Assembly (NCBI GenBank): GCA_023429135.1
Contig: JAEYWD010000102.1
Location: forward strand, 137,586 to 201,585
DNA from: Bacteroidota bacterium
Lineage (GTDB): Bacteria; Bacteroidota; Bacteroidia; Bacteroidales; JAAUTT01
Direction: 5' to 3'
DNA length: 64,000 nucleotides
The position numbers were made by a program, and so were the translations under genes. Numbering within the stretch: the stretch's first letter is position 1; every line of letters starts with the position of its first letter. Below the pieces are notes generated by a model. The model had not been told where the DNA came from. It saw nothing but the letters and a program-made list of their open reading frames with translations, and did not search any database. Shown in pieces: positions 44,899-52,952 of this stretch.

Positions 44899-46707
44899 CT
44901 AGGTTTCATGAGTTATTTTATTAAGAAAACTGATGATAATTTCAGCTTTTTTTTTGCCTACCAGCTTAATTATTTTGTTCATTTCAGCCTTCTTAAGGCC
45001 GTTAATCGATTTGAATTCTTTAAATAAAACCGTCATAGTCTTCTCTCCTACTCCTGGAATGGATTCCAGCTCCGATTTAATCATCGAAGAACTTCTTTTC
45101 TGCCGGTGAAATGTAATTCCAAAACGATGAGCTTCGTCGCGGATTTGCTGGATTACTTTTAAAGTTACAGAACTTTTATCGAGATAAACAGGCAGAGAAT
45201 CTCCAGGAAAATAGATTTCTTCAAGCTTTTTGGCAATGCCAATAATTCCCATCTTACCATATATACCCAATTTATTAAGACTATTTACCGCTGCATGAAG
45301 CTGCCCTTTCCCTCCATCTATAACAACAAGCTGCGGAAGCGGCTTATTTTCCTCTATCAATCGATGATAACGCCTGTATACAATCTCTTCCATAGAGGAA
45401 AAGTCGTCGGGACCAACAACGGTTTTCACATTAAAATGGCGGTATTCCGATTTAAAAGGTTTTCCATCTTTAAAAACCACACAGGCTGCAACCGGATTTG
45501 TACCCTGAATATTACTGTTATCAAAGCATTCAATAAATACAGGTAATTCGTTTAAATGTAAGTCCTTCTGAATACGCTCCAGTATTTTATTTGACGGCTT
45601 TTCCTTGTCAAATTCTTCTTTCCGTTTTTTAATATTCAATAAATAAAACTTAGCATTTCGCTCTGATAATTCGAGAAGTTTCTTCTTATCACCTATACGG
45701 GGAATTGTAAAACTCACACCTTCGATATGATATTCCAAAGGAAAAGGGAGAATAATCTCGCATGAATTGCTCCCAAAACGATTACGAAGCTCTAATACGG
45801 CAGATGCTAAAAGTTCTTCATTTGATTCATCCAGCTTTAACTCAAGCTCGAACGAATGAGCTAATAAAACAGCCCCATCAACTACCTTAAGGAAATTAAC
45901 AACTACCAAGTCTTCTTCCCTATAAATAGAAAAGACATCAACATTTTTGATGGAAGGGTTTACAATAGTCGATTTGCTTTGGAATTTCTCTAAAATTTCC
46001 AACTTCTCTTTGATCGTATTTGCCTCCTCGAACCTGAAATCTTCAGCAAATTTATTCATCAAATCACGAAGATAATTTGAAACCTGTGTTAAATTACCCT
46101 TCAAAATATCTTTAACCCGCTCGATATTTTCATTGTAATCCTTCAAAGAAAACTTCCCTTCGCAGGGAGCTAAGCAGTTCCCGAGATGAAACTCCAGGCA
46201 AATCTTGTATTTTCCTGCTAAAATGGATTCATCATTCAAATTAAGACTACAGGTCCGCAATGGAAACAACTGACGAATGAGTTCCAGTAAGGTCCTGACC
46301 ATAGTTGCTGAAGTATAAGGTCCATAATAAAGAGAACCATCCTTAATTATGTTCCGCGTGGAAAAAACCCTGGGAAATGGTTCATTTTTTATACAAATCC
46401 ATGGAAAAGATTTATCGTCCTTCAGCAAAAAATTATATCGGGGTTGTAGTTCCTTAATAAGATTATTTTCGAGTAAAAGAGCATCCTGCTCCGAATTAAC
46501 GACAATATACCGGATATCGGTAATCTTTTTTACTAAAAGATACAGTTTACGGTTATCATAATGATTTTTGTGGAAATAACTCGAGACACGTTTCTTAAGA
46601 TTAATTGCCTTCCCAACATAAATTATCTCTCCCTGGACGTTCAGAAACTGATAAACCCCAGGACGATCGGGCAAATTGGGTAAAATATGATTTAAAATAT
46701 GCTCCAC
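44899..46707 (-). CDS. uvrC: Excinuclease ABC subunit C
   Basis: The 602-residue protein starts at GTG 46707, which shares its first G with the last base of the ade stop codon. The GIY-YIG domain (about 10-95, GVYQFLN, IIYVGKAINLKKR) is followed by the UVR motif that binds UvrB (about 205-240). The RNase H-like domain (ECFDNSNIQGT near 395, VIDGGKGQLHAA near 463) and a C-terminal helix-hairpin-helix pair (about 545-600) complete it. It makes the dual incisions in nucleotide-excision repair. All segments are present. Confidence 0.97.
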   Translation of the reverse strand: MEHILNHILPNLPDRPGVYQFLNVQGEIIYVGKAINLKKRVSSYFHKNHYDNRKLYLLVKKITDIRYIVVNSEQDALLLENNLIKELQPRYNFLLKDDKSFPWICIKNEPFPRVFSTRNIIKDGSLYYGPYTSATMVRTLLELIRQLFPLRTCSLNLNDESILAGKYKICLEFHLGNCLAPCEGKFSLKDYNENIERVKDILKGNLTQVSNYLRDLMNKFAEDFRFEEANTIKEKLEILEKFQSKSTIVNPSIKNVDVFSIYREEDLVVVNFLKVVDGAVLLAHSFELELKLDESNEELLASAVLELRNRFGSNSCEIILPFPLEYHIEGVSFTIPRIGDKKKLLELSERNAKFYLLNIKKRKEEFDKEKPSNKILERIQKDLHLNELPVFIECFDNSNIQGTNPVAACVVFKDGKPFKSEYRHFNVKTVVGPDDFSSMEEIVYRRYHRLIEENKPLPQLVVIDGGKGQLHAAVNSLNKLGIYGKMGIIGIAKKLEEIYFPGDSLPVYLDKSSVTLKVIQQIRDEAHRFGITFHRQKRSSSMIKSELESIPGVGEKTMTVLFKEFKSINGLKKAEMNKIIKLVGKKKAEIIISFLNKITHET

Positions 46708-48341
46708 TATTGAACAAATAGATCTGTAAACTCAAATTTATTTACGTCAAACAATCCCCTATCGGTAAGTTTTAATGAAGGAATCACCGGTAAAGCCAAA
46801 AACGACAGTGTCATTAAAGGTGACTTCAAAACACAACCATGCTGGTGAGTCAGTTCTATTATTTTCCCATACCGCTCAGCAACAAATAAAGCATCCTTAT
46901 CAGACATAAGTCCGCCAACCGGAAGCGGCAAAACCTCCTTTACTTCACCTGAAACAAAGGCAATCCCACCTTTATGCTCAACCAAAGCATTTATAGCTGC
47001 GCTAATATCACCAGAATTATCACCTACAGCAATAATATTATGACTATCGTGAGCAATCGTGCTTGCTATAGCGCCCCTCAAAGAGCCAAAACCCTTTACG
47101 AGAGCATTCGCTGGCAAACTATTTTTATAGCGGTCTTTAACGAAAAGCATCAAAGTTTCGGTATTCTTCAAAAAAGAATTAGCATCAACTCCAGATTCGA
47201 GAATTTCACATTCGGTTAAAATACTTCCCTCCTCAACCAATATAACCTTTACTTTTGAGGAAATCCAGTTAAATTCTAAATCGTCTTCAGAAACCAGGGA
47301 GGAATTAAAATTATTTACAACTATACCAGCTTCGCTTGATGTTTTGACATCTTCAAACCTACACCCGGCATCAAAAACAATTTCACCATTAATCCATGTT
47401 TGCTGAATATTAAATTCAGCAAGATTGTCTACAACTATAAAATCAGCAGAATCGCCCTCCCGAATCAATCCTACAGGCAAATTATAATGTTGAACGGGAT
47501 TTAAACTTACAGCTCTTAGAATTTTAAACAGAGAAATTCCACCATTCAGAGCACGCTTAATGAGCAAATTAATATGCCCATTCATTAAATCGTCGGCATG
47601 AAGATCATCCGAACACAGCATTACATGCTCAGGATGAGTTTCTATAAGCGAATAAAGAGCTTCAAAGTTCTTAGCCGAACTACCTTCTCGAATTAAAACT
47701 TTCATCCCCAAACCAATCTTTTCGAGCGCCTCTTCCAATGTGGCACATTCATGATCAGTTGAAATTCCAGCCTTAACATAGCTTTTCAAATCATTTCCGG
47801 TTATTGCCGGAATATGTCCATCAACTGGCTTATTATAGTTGTGAGATAATTTGATTTTTCGCAAAACCTCCCGATCCTTATAAATTACTCCAGGGTAATT
47901 CATCATTTCACCAAGAGCAACGACTGAATTCTTATTTAGAAGAACCTCAATCACGTCAGAATCAAGAACAGCACCAGAGGTTTCAAATGAAGTTGCAGGC
48001 ACGCATGATGGAGCTGTCCAGAAAAACTTCAGACTACTCCCTTCACCGTTCCTTATCATAAACTCAACGCCATCTATTCCGCAAACATTAGCAATTTCGT
48101 GCGGATCGGAAACGGTAGCGACAGTTCCGTGTTTAATAGCAATTTTTGAAAAATTCTCCGGAACGAGCAACGAGCTTTCAATATGCACATGCGCATCGAC
48201 AAAACCAGGAAGAATAAATCTATTTTCGGCACTTTCTGTTCTCCGAATCGATTTAATCAAACCATTCTCAATGAAAATCTGAGCAGGGTAGATTTCCTGA
48301 GAGTGAATATCGACCAACATTCCTTGAATTTGAGTATTCAT
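46707..48341 (-). CDS. ade: Adenine deaminase
   Basis: The 544-residue amidohydrolase has the metal motif GFVDAHVHIESS. It also has TVATVSDPHEIANVCG, GHIPAI and DDLHADDL, the layout of bacterial Ade (YerA/AdeC type). It converts adenine to hypoxanthine for purine salvage. The end overlaps uvrC by 1 nt. The 60-bp gap upstream, between ade and mnmG, holds two parS-like palindromes. Confidence 0.95.
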   Translation of the reverse strand: MNTQIQGMLVDIHSQEIYPAQIFIENGLIKSIRRTESAENRFILPGFVDAHVHIESSLLVPENFSKIAIKHGTVATVSDPHEIANVCGIDGVEFMIRNGEGSSLKFFWTAPSCVPATSFETSGAVLDSDVIEVLLNKNSVVALGEMMNYPGVIYKDREVLRKIKLSHNYNKPVDGHIPAITGNDLKSYVKAGISTDHECATLEEALEKIGLGMKVLIREGSSAKNFEALYSLIETHPEHVMLCSDDLHADDLMNGHINLLIKRALNGGISLFKILRAVSLNPVQHYNLPVGLIREGDSADFIVVDNLAEFNIQQTWINGEIVFDAGCRFEDVKTSSEAGIVVNNFNSSLVSEDDLEFNWISSKVKVILVEEGSILTECEILESGVDANSFLKNTETLMLFVKDRYKNSLPANALVKGFGSLRGAIASTIAHDSHNIIAVGDNSGDISAAINALVEHKGGIAFVSGEVKEVLPLPVGGLMSDKDALFVAERYGKIIELTHQHGCVLKSPLMTLSFLALPVIPSLKLTDRGLFDVNKFEFTDLFVQ

Positions 48342-48356
48342 TGGATTTTATTTGAG

Positions 48357-48372
48357 TGTTCCACGTGGAACA
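48357..48372. other. parS-like centromere site 1
   Basis: TGTTCCACGTGGAACA is a perfect 16-bp palindrome and agrees with the chromosomal ParB-binding consensus (TGTTNCACGTGAAACA) except for its symmetric GG at positions 11-12. It lies 15 bp before the ade start. Confidence 0.8.
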
Positions 48373-48382
48373 TTTTGGAAAA

Positions 48383-48398
48383 TGTTCCACGTGGAACA
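48383..48398. other. parS-like centromere site 2
   Basis: An identical 16-bp palindrome follows the first after a 10-bp spacer (centres 26 bp apart) and ends 3 bp before the mnmG stop codon. Confidence 0.8.
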
Positions 48399-48401
48399 AA
48401 T

Positions 48402-50273
48402 TTACCGACCTAGGTGAACTAATAATACATTAATATCCGATGGTGTAATGCCAGAGATACGGGATGCCTGTCCAATGGAATCGGGCTTAATACGACTAAG
48501 TTTTTGCCGCGCTTCAGTAGATAAAGAGGTGATTTTTTTATAATCGAAGTCTGAATAAATTTTAATAGTCTCCAGGCGCTTTAGTTTTTCGGCAATTGAC
48601 CTTTCTCTTTCAATATATCCCGAATACTTCACAATAATTTCAGCTTCCTCAACAGCTTCGCTAAACAAAACAGGATTAATAGATTTATCAAATTCGGCCT
48701 TCAAAATCTCTGCTAATTCGAGAATGTTAACCTGAGGTCGCGTGAGAATATCGAAAGCTTTAACGGTTTGTTTAAGTGGAGAAGTGTTTTTTGAGTTTAA
48801 ATAATCTTCAACTTCTGCAGGATTTACGCTTCGGTCTTTTAGATATGAAATTATATCCCGTGTAGATTTGATTTTAGCATCAAGATTTCGCATCCGAACA
48901 TCAGAGGCAAGCCCAATTTTAAACGACATAGGGGTAAGACGTGCATCCGCATCATCCTGACGCAATAAAGTGCGATACTCAGCACGCGAAGTGAACATCC
49001 GATAAGGCTCGTCAACGCCCTTCGTGATTAAATCATCAATCAAAACCCCTATATAGGCCTGGTTTCGAAGCAATACAAAAGGTTCCTTCTCAAAAACATT
49101 AAGTGCAGCATTGATGCCTGCGATTAAACCTTGCCCGGCAGCTTCTTCATATCCTGTCGTGCCATTAATTTGGCCCGCAAAAAATAAATTAGGCAAATTT
49201 TTTGTCTCCAGAGTCGCCTTTAATTGGGTAGGTGGATAATAATCGTATTCAATGGCATACCCGGGCCGGTAAATCTTTACATTCTCCAGCCCTTTGATTT
49301 TCCGAAGAGCTTCATATTGTACCTGCCAAGGCAACGAAGAAGAAAAGCCATTAATATAATACTCATTGGTAGTTAAACCTTCCGGCTCCAGAAACAACTG
49401 ATGAGATTCCTTACTGGCAAATGTGACTATTTTATCTTCAATGCTTGGACAATATCGGGGACCAATACCTTTAATCCGACCTGTATATAAAGGAGATTCA
49501 GCAAATCCGCGCTCTAATATTCTATGAACTTCATTATTGGTATAAGTAATATAGCAGGGCTTTAATGTTGCATTATTTTTTATCTCGGGCAAATACGAAA
49601 ATTTGCCTCCATCCTCTTCACCAGGTTGAGCTTCCAGCAATTCAAAATTGATTGTCCTTCCATCAATTCTGGCTGGTGTCCCAGTTTTCATACGACCAAC
49701 TTCGAAACCAAAATCTTTTAATTGCTCGGAAATTCCTTTAGAGGATGGCTCAGAAATACGACCTCCCTCAGAAGTGTTTTTTCCAACATGAATAATTCCA
49801 TTGATAAATGTGCCATTCGTTAAAACAACCGTTTTGGAATGAAAACTAACACCCTGACGAGTAACAACACCTTCTACCTTGTTTCCAGAAATAATCAATG
49901 AGGTGACAGTATCCTGCCATAAGTCAAGATTTGGGGTTGACTCCAATACTTCCCGCCACTTAAGAGAAAACTGTATACGGTCACATTGGGCTCTTGGACT
50001 CCACATAGCAGGTCCTTTTGACCTATTCAACATCCGAAATTGAATGGTTGTTAAATCAGTAATAATACCTGAATAACCTCCCAAAGCATCAATTTCACGC
50101 ACAATCTGACCTTTTGCAATGCCCCCCATTGCTGGATTACAAGACATCTGACCAAATTTGGTCATGTCCATGGTAATCAACAAAGTTTTAGCACCAATAT
50201 TGGCAGCAGCAGCAGCAGCCTCGCACCCTGCATGACCACCTCCTACAACAATAACATCATATAATAATTTCAT
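48402..50273 (-). CDS. mnmG: tRNA uridine 5-carboxymethylaminomethyl modification enzyme, FAD subunit
   Basis: The 623-residue protein starts with the FAD site VVGGGHAGCEAA. It has the MnmG signatures CNPAMGG (near 46), GTPAR near 200 and GQINGTTGYEEAAGQGLIAG near 372. A helical C-terminal domain that contacts MnmE follows. With MnmE it modifies U34 of certain tRNAs. In many bacteria mnmG lies close to the replication origin and the parAB genes, which fits the parS pair next to it. The start overlaps the ybeY stop by 4 nt. Confidence 0.97.
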   Translation of the reverse strand: MKLLYDVIVVGGGHAGCEAAAAAANIGAKTLLITMDMTKFGQMSCNPAMGGIAKGQIVREIDALGGYSGIITDLTTIQFRMLNRSKGPAMWSPRAQCDRIQFSLKWREVLESTPNLDLWQDTVTSLIISGNKVEGVVTRQGVSFHSKTVVLTNGTFINGIIHVGKNTSEGGRISEPSSKGISEQLKDFGFEVGRMKTGTPARIDGRTINFELLEAQPGEEDGGKFSYLPEIKNNATLKPCYITYTNNEVHRILERGFAESPLYTGRIKGIGPRYCPSIEDKIVTFASKESHQLFLEPEGLTTNEYYINGFSSSLPWQVQYEALRKIKGLENVKIYRPGYAIEYDYYPPTQLKATLETKNLPNLFFAGQINGTTGYEEAAGQGLIAGINAALNVFEKEPFVLLRNQAYIGVLIDDLITKGVDEPYRMFTSRAEYRTLLRQDDADARLTPMSFKIGLASDVRMRNLDAKIKSTRDIISYLKDRSVNPAEVEDYLNSKNTSPLKQTVKAFDILTRPQVNILELAEILKAEFDKSINPVLFSEAVEEAEIIVKYSGYIERERSIAEKLKRLETIKIYSDFDYKKITSLSTEARQKLSRIKPDSIGQASRISGITPSDINVLLVHLGR

Positions 50274-50692
50274 TGCTTTTGAATCTCCTTCAGATAAAAA
50301 TCCTCCAACGCTCTCATCTCCCTCTTCTGCTTTTTGGTTTTATCATTAAACCCTAACAAATGCAAAACACCATGAACCATTATCCGGTGTAGTTCACTAT
50401 CAAATGAGACTTCAAAGATAGATGCATTTTCAGAAATACGATCAACACTAATATAAATATCGCCATTTATAACTTCGCCGGTGTTATAATTAAAAGTTAT
50501 AACGTCGGTTAAATAAAAGTGTTTTAAATAAGTTTGATTAATTTCGAGAAGCTGTTCGTCAGTGCAAAAAATAAAAGAAAGTTCACCCAGAACTTTACGG
50601 TTGGCAGAAATAACCCCATTTAACCAATTTGTGGTATTGCGCTTGTTTTTAAATTTGAATTCCGGTTTCTCAGAGAAATAATTTATCGCCAA
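50270..50692 (-). CDS. ybeY: Endoribonuclease YbeY, rRNA maturation factor
   Basis: The 140-residue protein starts at a TTG 1 nt after the upstream stop; the previous in-frame codons contain a stop, so no ATG is available. It has LNxxYRxxD-like TDVITFNY and the zinc motif HGVLHLLGF. The third classical His of the HGxxHxxGxDH pattern is replaced (NDK), a variant I believe occurs in other Bacteroidota sequences. It helps trim 16S rRNA 3' ends. It is translationally coupled to mnmG (4-nt overlap). Confidence 0.92.
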   Translation of the reverse strand: MAINYFSEKPEFKFKNKRNTTNWLNGVISANRKVLGELSFIFCTDEQLLEINQTYLKHFYLTDVITFNYNTGEVINGDIYISVDRISENASIFEVSFDSELHRIMVHGVLHLLGFNDKTKKQKREMRALEDFYLKEIQKQ

Positions 50693-50693
50693 G

Positions 50694-51092
50694 CTATACT
50701 TTAAAAGTTAATTCAACTTTACTTCCATTTTCAAAAAATGAAATGCTGTCGGACAGCTTTTCCATAAGAAAAACACCTCGGCCATTGATATTTTCAATGT
50801 TTTCAGGAGCAGTAGGATCTGGAATATTTTGATAATCGAATCCTTTTCCCTGATCTTTAACAGAGATTTTAAGCTCATCGTCCTGAAATCTACAATTTAT
50901 GTTTACAAGTTTCCCTTCGTCGAGCTTATTGCCATGCATTATAGCATTATTGGTAGCCTCTAAGGTAGCTATTAAAATATTTCCATAAATTTCGGATGAA
51001 AGATTACACTCTGATGATATCTCATCAATCAGTTTTTCAACAACTCTTAAATTATCGATTTTAGAGGTGATATTTAAGCTCTTTTCCATCAT
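50694..51092 (-). CDS. RsbW-like GHKL ATPase (anti-sigma/serine kinase type)
   Basis: The 132-residue protein is a single HATPase_c domain of the RsbW/SpoIIAB group: N box EATNNAIMHGN, G1 box VKDQGKGFDY and a second glycine box NGRGVFLME. Such proteins bind or phosphorylate anti-anti-sigma (STAS) partners. No STAS protein or matching sigma factor is nearby, so its partner must lie elsewhere. It heads a transcript with ybeY and mnmG, and a -7 element lies at 51156-51163. A second in-frame Met at residue 2 is an equal start. Confidence 0.85.
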   Translation of the reverse strand: MMEKSLNITSKIDNLRVVEKLIDEISSECNLSSEIYGNILIATLEATNNAIMHGNKLDEGKLVNINCRFQDDELKISVKDQGKGFDYQNIPDPTAPENIENINGRGVFLMEKLSDSISFFENGSKVELTFKV

Positions 51093-51155
51093 TTGACTTT
51101 TTCCGCATTATACAGTTTTACAAGAAATATGTTTCAAATGTTCAATAAAAATAAG

Positions 51156-51163
51156 CAAAATTA
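51156..51163 (-). promoter_or_regulatory. -7 promoter element before the RsbW-like gene
   Basis: The minus strand reads TAATTTTG, an exact TAnnTTTG match, about 64 nt before the ATG. A TTTG 14 nt upstream is closer than usual. Confidence 0.4.
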
Positions 51164-51185
51164 ATCAGTTAAAAACACAAAAATA

Positions 51186-52367
51186 TTAATTTTTTGATAA
51201 CCATACCTCCGGGTTTAACTTATTAGATTCTTCCCAAATTTCGAGGTGTAAAACAGAAGTTCTGGCATTTGATTCGGAAAATAAGGACCCAATTTCCTGC
51301 CTTGATTTAATCCGATCGCCAACCTTAACAGAAACATTCGCCAGATTCTGGTAAAGCGTCAAATATTCGCCATGCCTAACAATAACAGTATAGTTGGCGC
51401 CAAGAAATGAAAACACCCTTTTTACTTCCCCCTCAAAAACAGAATATACTTTCGCATTAGATTGCGTACTGATATCAACACCGTTATTTTGAACAACTAC
51501 GCCTTTTAACACAGGATGATTCTGCTCGCCAAAAGGATTAATTATAATACCTTTGTCAGTGGGCCACGGCAATCTTCCCCTATTCTCCTTAAAATTACCA
51601 GTAAGAACACGATTCTCTTCCCGTGCTTTTGGGACTTCCGTTTTCTTTTTGGCCAACTCCATTTTAATTAACGCCTCAATCTCTTTCTGAAGTTTATTTG
51701 CAATCTTAGTTTTCTCAGCTAACTCTCTTTTTAACTGACCTTCCTTTTTCACCAATTGTTTATATTCTTCATCTTTAGTTTTCTTTTCGCTATCGAGTTT
51801 TACTATTTCCTTTTCCTTCTCCTTCAATAAACCCTGCTTGGTTGTTTTTGAAATTTCAAGCTCCCTTTTTCGAATATTCAAATTTGATCGAATTTCTTCG
51901 ATTGTGGCAAGTTGTTTTCTACGAAAATAAGAATATTGCCTAATATACATCAATCTTTTATAAGCCTGCCCAATATTATCGGCTGACAAAATATATGTGA
52001 TATAATTTCCTTTACGATGCTTTTTATAGGCAATAAAAATCAATTTAGCATATAAACTTCTAATAACTTTTATATCATTTTCAATGGAGAAAATTAACAC
52101 CTGTTGTTCCGAAATTTCTTTATCTTTCGATTCGATTTCAGTTGATAAATTAGTTAATAAACTCGTACGAGAAGAAATTTGCTTATCAATCAACTTTAAC
52201 CGCTCTACAGAAGAATTTTTATTCTTGCTAACTTCATTCAAAATTGATTGCGTATTTTCAATATCTTTTAATGCTTCTTTCCTTTTCTTTTCAAAATAAT
52301 CCTTCTGCTGAGCAAAAGTGCCAACATAAATGAAAAAAAGAAATAAAAAGAAAATACCAATTCTCAT
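51186..52367 (-). CDS. EnvC-like coiled-coil protein with degenerate LytM (M23) domain
   Basis: The 393-residue protein has a signal peptide (MRIGIFFLFLFFIYVGTFA). A long coiled coil follows (about 25-250, with Lys/Glu-rich heptads), then a C-terminal LytM domain (about 270-390). The metal residues of active M23 peptidases are gone: HxGxD reads NNGVD, and the HLH-type motif reads LHLEIW with a preceding LYQNL. It should act like E. coli EnvC as an activator of a cell-wall amidase during division, not as an enzyme. It overlaps the DUF4292 gene by 4 nt (ATGA). Confidence 0.88.
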   Translation of the reverse strand: MRIGIFFLFLFFIYVGTFAQQKDYFEKKRKEALKDIENTQSILNEVSKNKNSSVERLKLIDKQISSRTSLLTNLSTEIESKDKEISEQQVLIFSIENDIKVIRSLYAKLIFIAYKKHRKGNYITYILSADNIGQAYKRLMYIRQYSYFRRKQLATIEEIRSNLNIRKRELEISKTTKQGLLKEKEKEIVKLDSEKKTKDEEYKQLVKKEGQLKRELAEKTKIANKLQKEIEALIKMELAKKKTEVPKAREENRVLTGNFKENRGRLPWPTDKGIIINPFGEQNHPVLKGVVVQNNGVDISTQSNAKVYSVFEGEVKRVFSFLGANYTVIVRHGEYLTLYQNLANVSVKVGDRIKSRQEIGSLFSESNARTSVLHLEIWEESNKLNPEVWLSKN

Positions 52368-52951
52368 TGCGACATTAAATAAACGGTTTCAAAATTAATA
52401 TATTTAGCCATGCTAAAAGATAGGGACTGATTAATATTATCTTTTGCTAATTTAAATTTTGCAGTGTAAGTTTCCTCTCGTGTAAAAAATTTGCAATTAA
52501 TGTACTGCCGGTTCTTCTTACTTTGTATCCTATAATCAAACATAGTTTCTAAAGCTTCTGAATTCGTACATTTTATTCCACTAACAAATAAAGAACACAA
52601 GTTACACAAGATATGTTTCTCGATAGATCCAAATTTGCCATTAAAAAAACTATACAGGCTACCTGAAGCGTTATAAATTTTTGCCAGATACCTTTTTTTA
52701 TTATGAATATCGACAATGATCAAGGAATCGTACCTAGAAAAAACTTTTAAGACGTTAATTCCCAAAGGTCCATAAACATTAATCAAATTACTATCAGTAC
52801 TTAAATACGACAAGCAGTTGAATTTTACCTCTGATTCAGAAGAGAATAACTCTACATTCATCTTAGTAAAATGATTATTTCCTGCTTCGATAGCATATCT
52901 GCTGCTATGACAGGAAGAAAAAATCAAAAATATAAAAAGAAATTTTTTCAA
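52364..52951 (-). CDS. DUF4292 lipoprotein
   Basis: The 195-residue protein starts with a TTG preceded by AAGGA at 5-nt spacing. A lipoprotein signal follows (FLIFSSC, Cys14). The mature part is beta-rich with no enzyme motif. Its size and place between a TPR lipoprotein and an EnvC-like protein match the DUF4292 family of Bacteroidota, whose fold is thought to resemble LolA/LolB. Function is not known. It starts 1 nt after the TPR gene's stop. Confidence 0.8.
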   Translation of the reverse strand: MKKFLFIFLIFSSCHSSRYAIEAGNNHFTKMNVELFSSESEVKFNCLSYLSTDSNLINVYGPLGINVLKVFSRYDSLIIVDIHNKKRYLAKIYNASGSLYSFFNGKFGSIEKHILCNLCSLFVSGIKCTNSEALETMFDYRIQSKKNRQYINCKFFTREETYTAKFKLAKDNINQSLSFSMAKYINFETVYLMSQ

Positions 52952-52952
52952 G

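Noticed and set aside
48357..48398. Reading the paired palindromes as rho-independent terminators of mnmG
   Set aside because: The two units are identical 16-bp perfect palindromes with no loop and only a short TTTT between them; sequence-specific protein binding is the better explanation.
50270..50692. Inactivation of YbeY because the third His of the zinc motif is replaced
   Set aside because: The rest of the motif and fold are intact, and I believe this substitution recurs in Bacteroidota YbeY, so it is a lineage variant.
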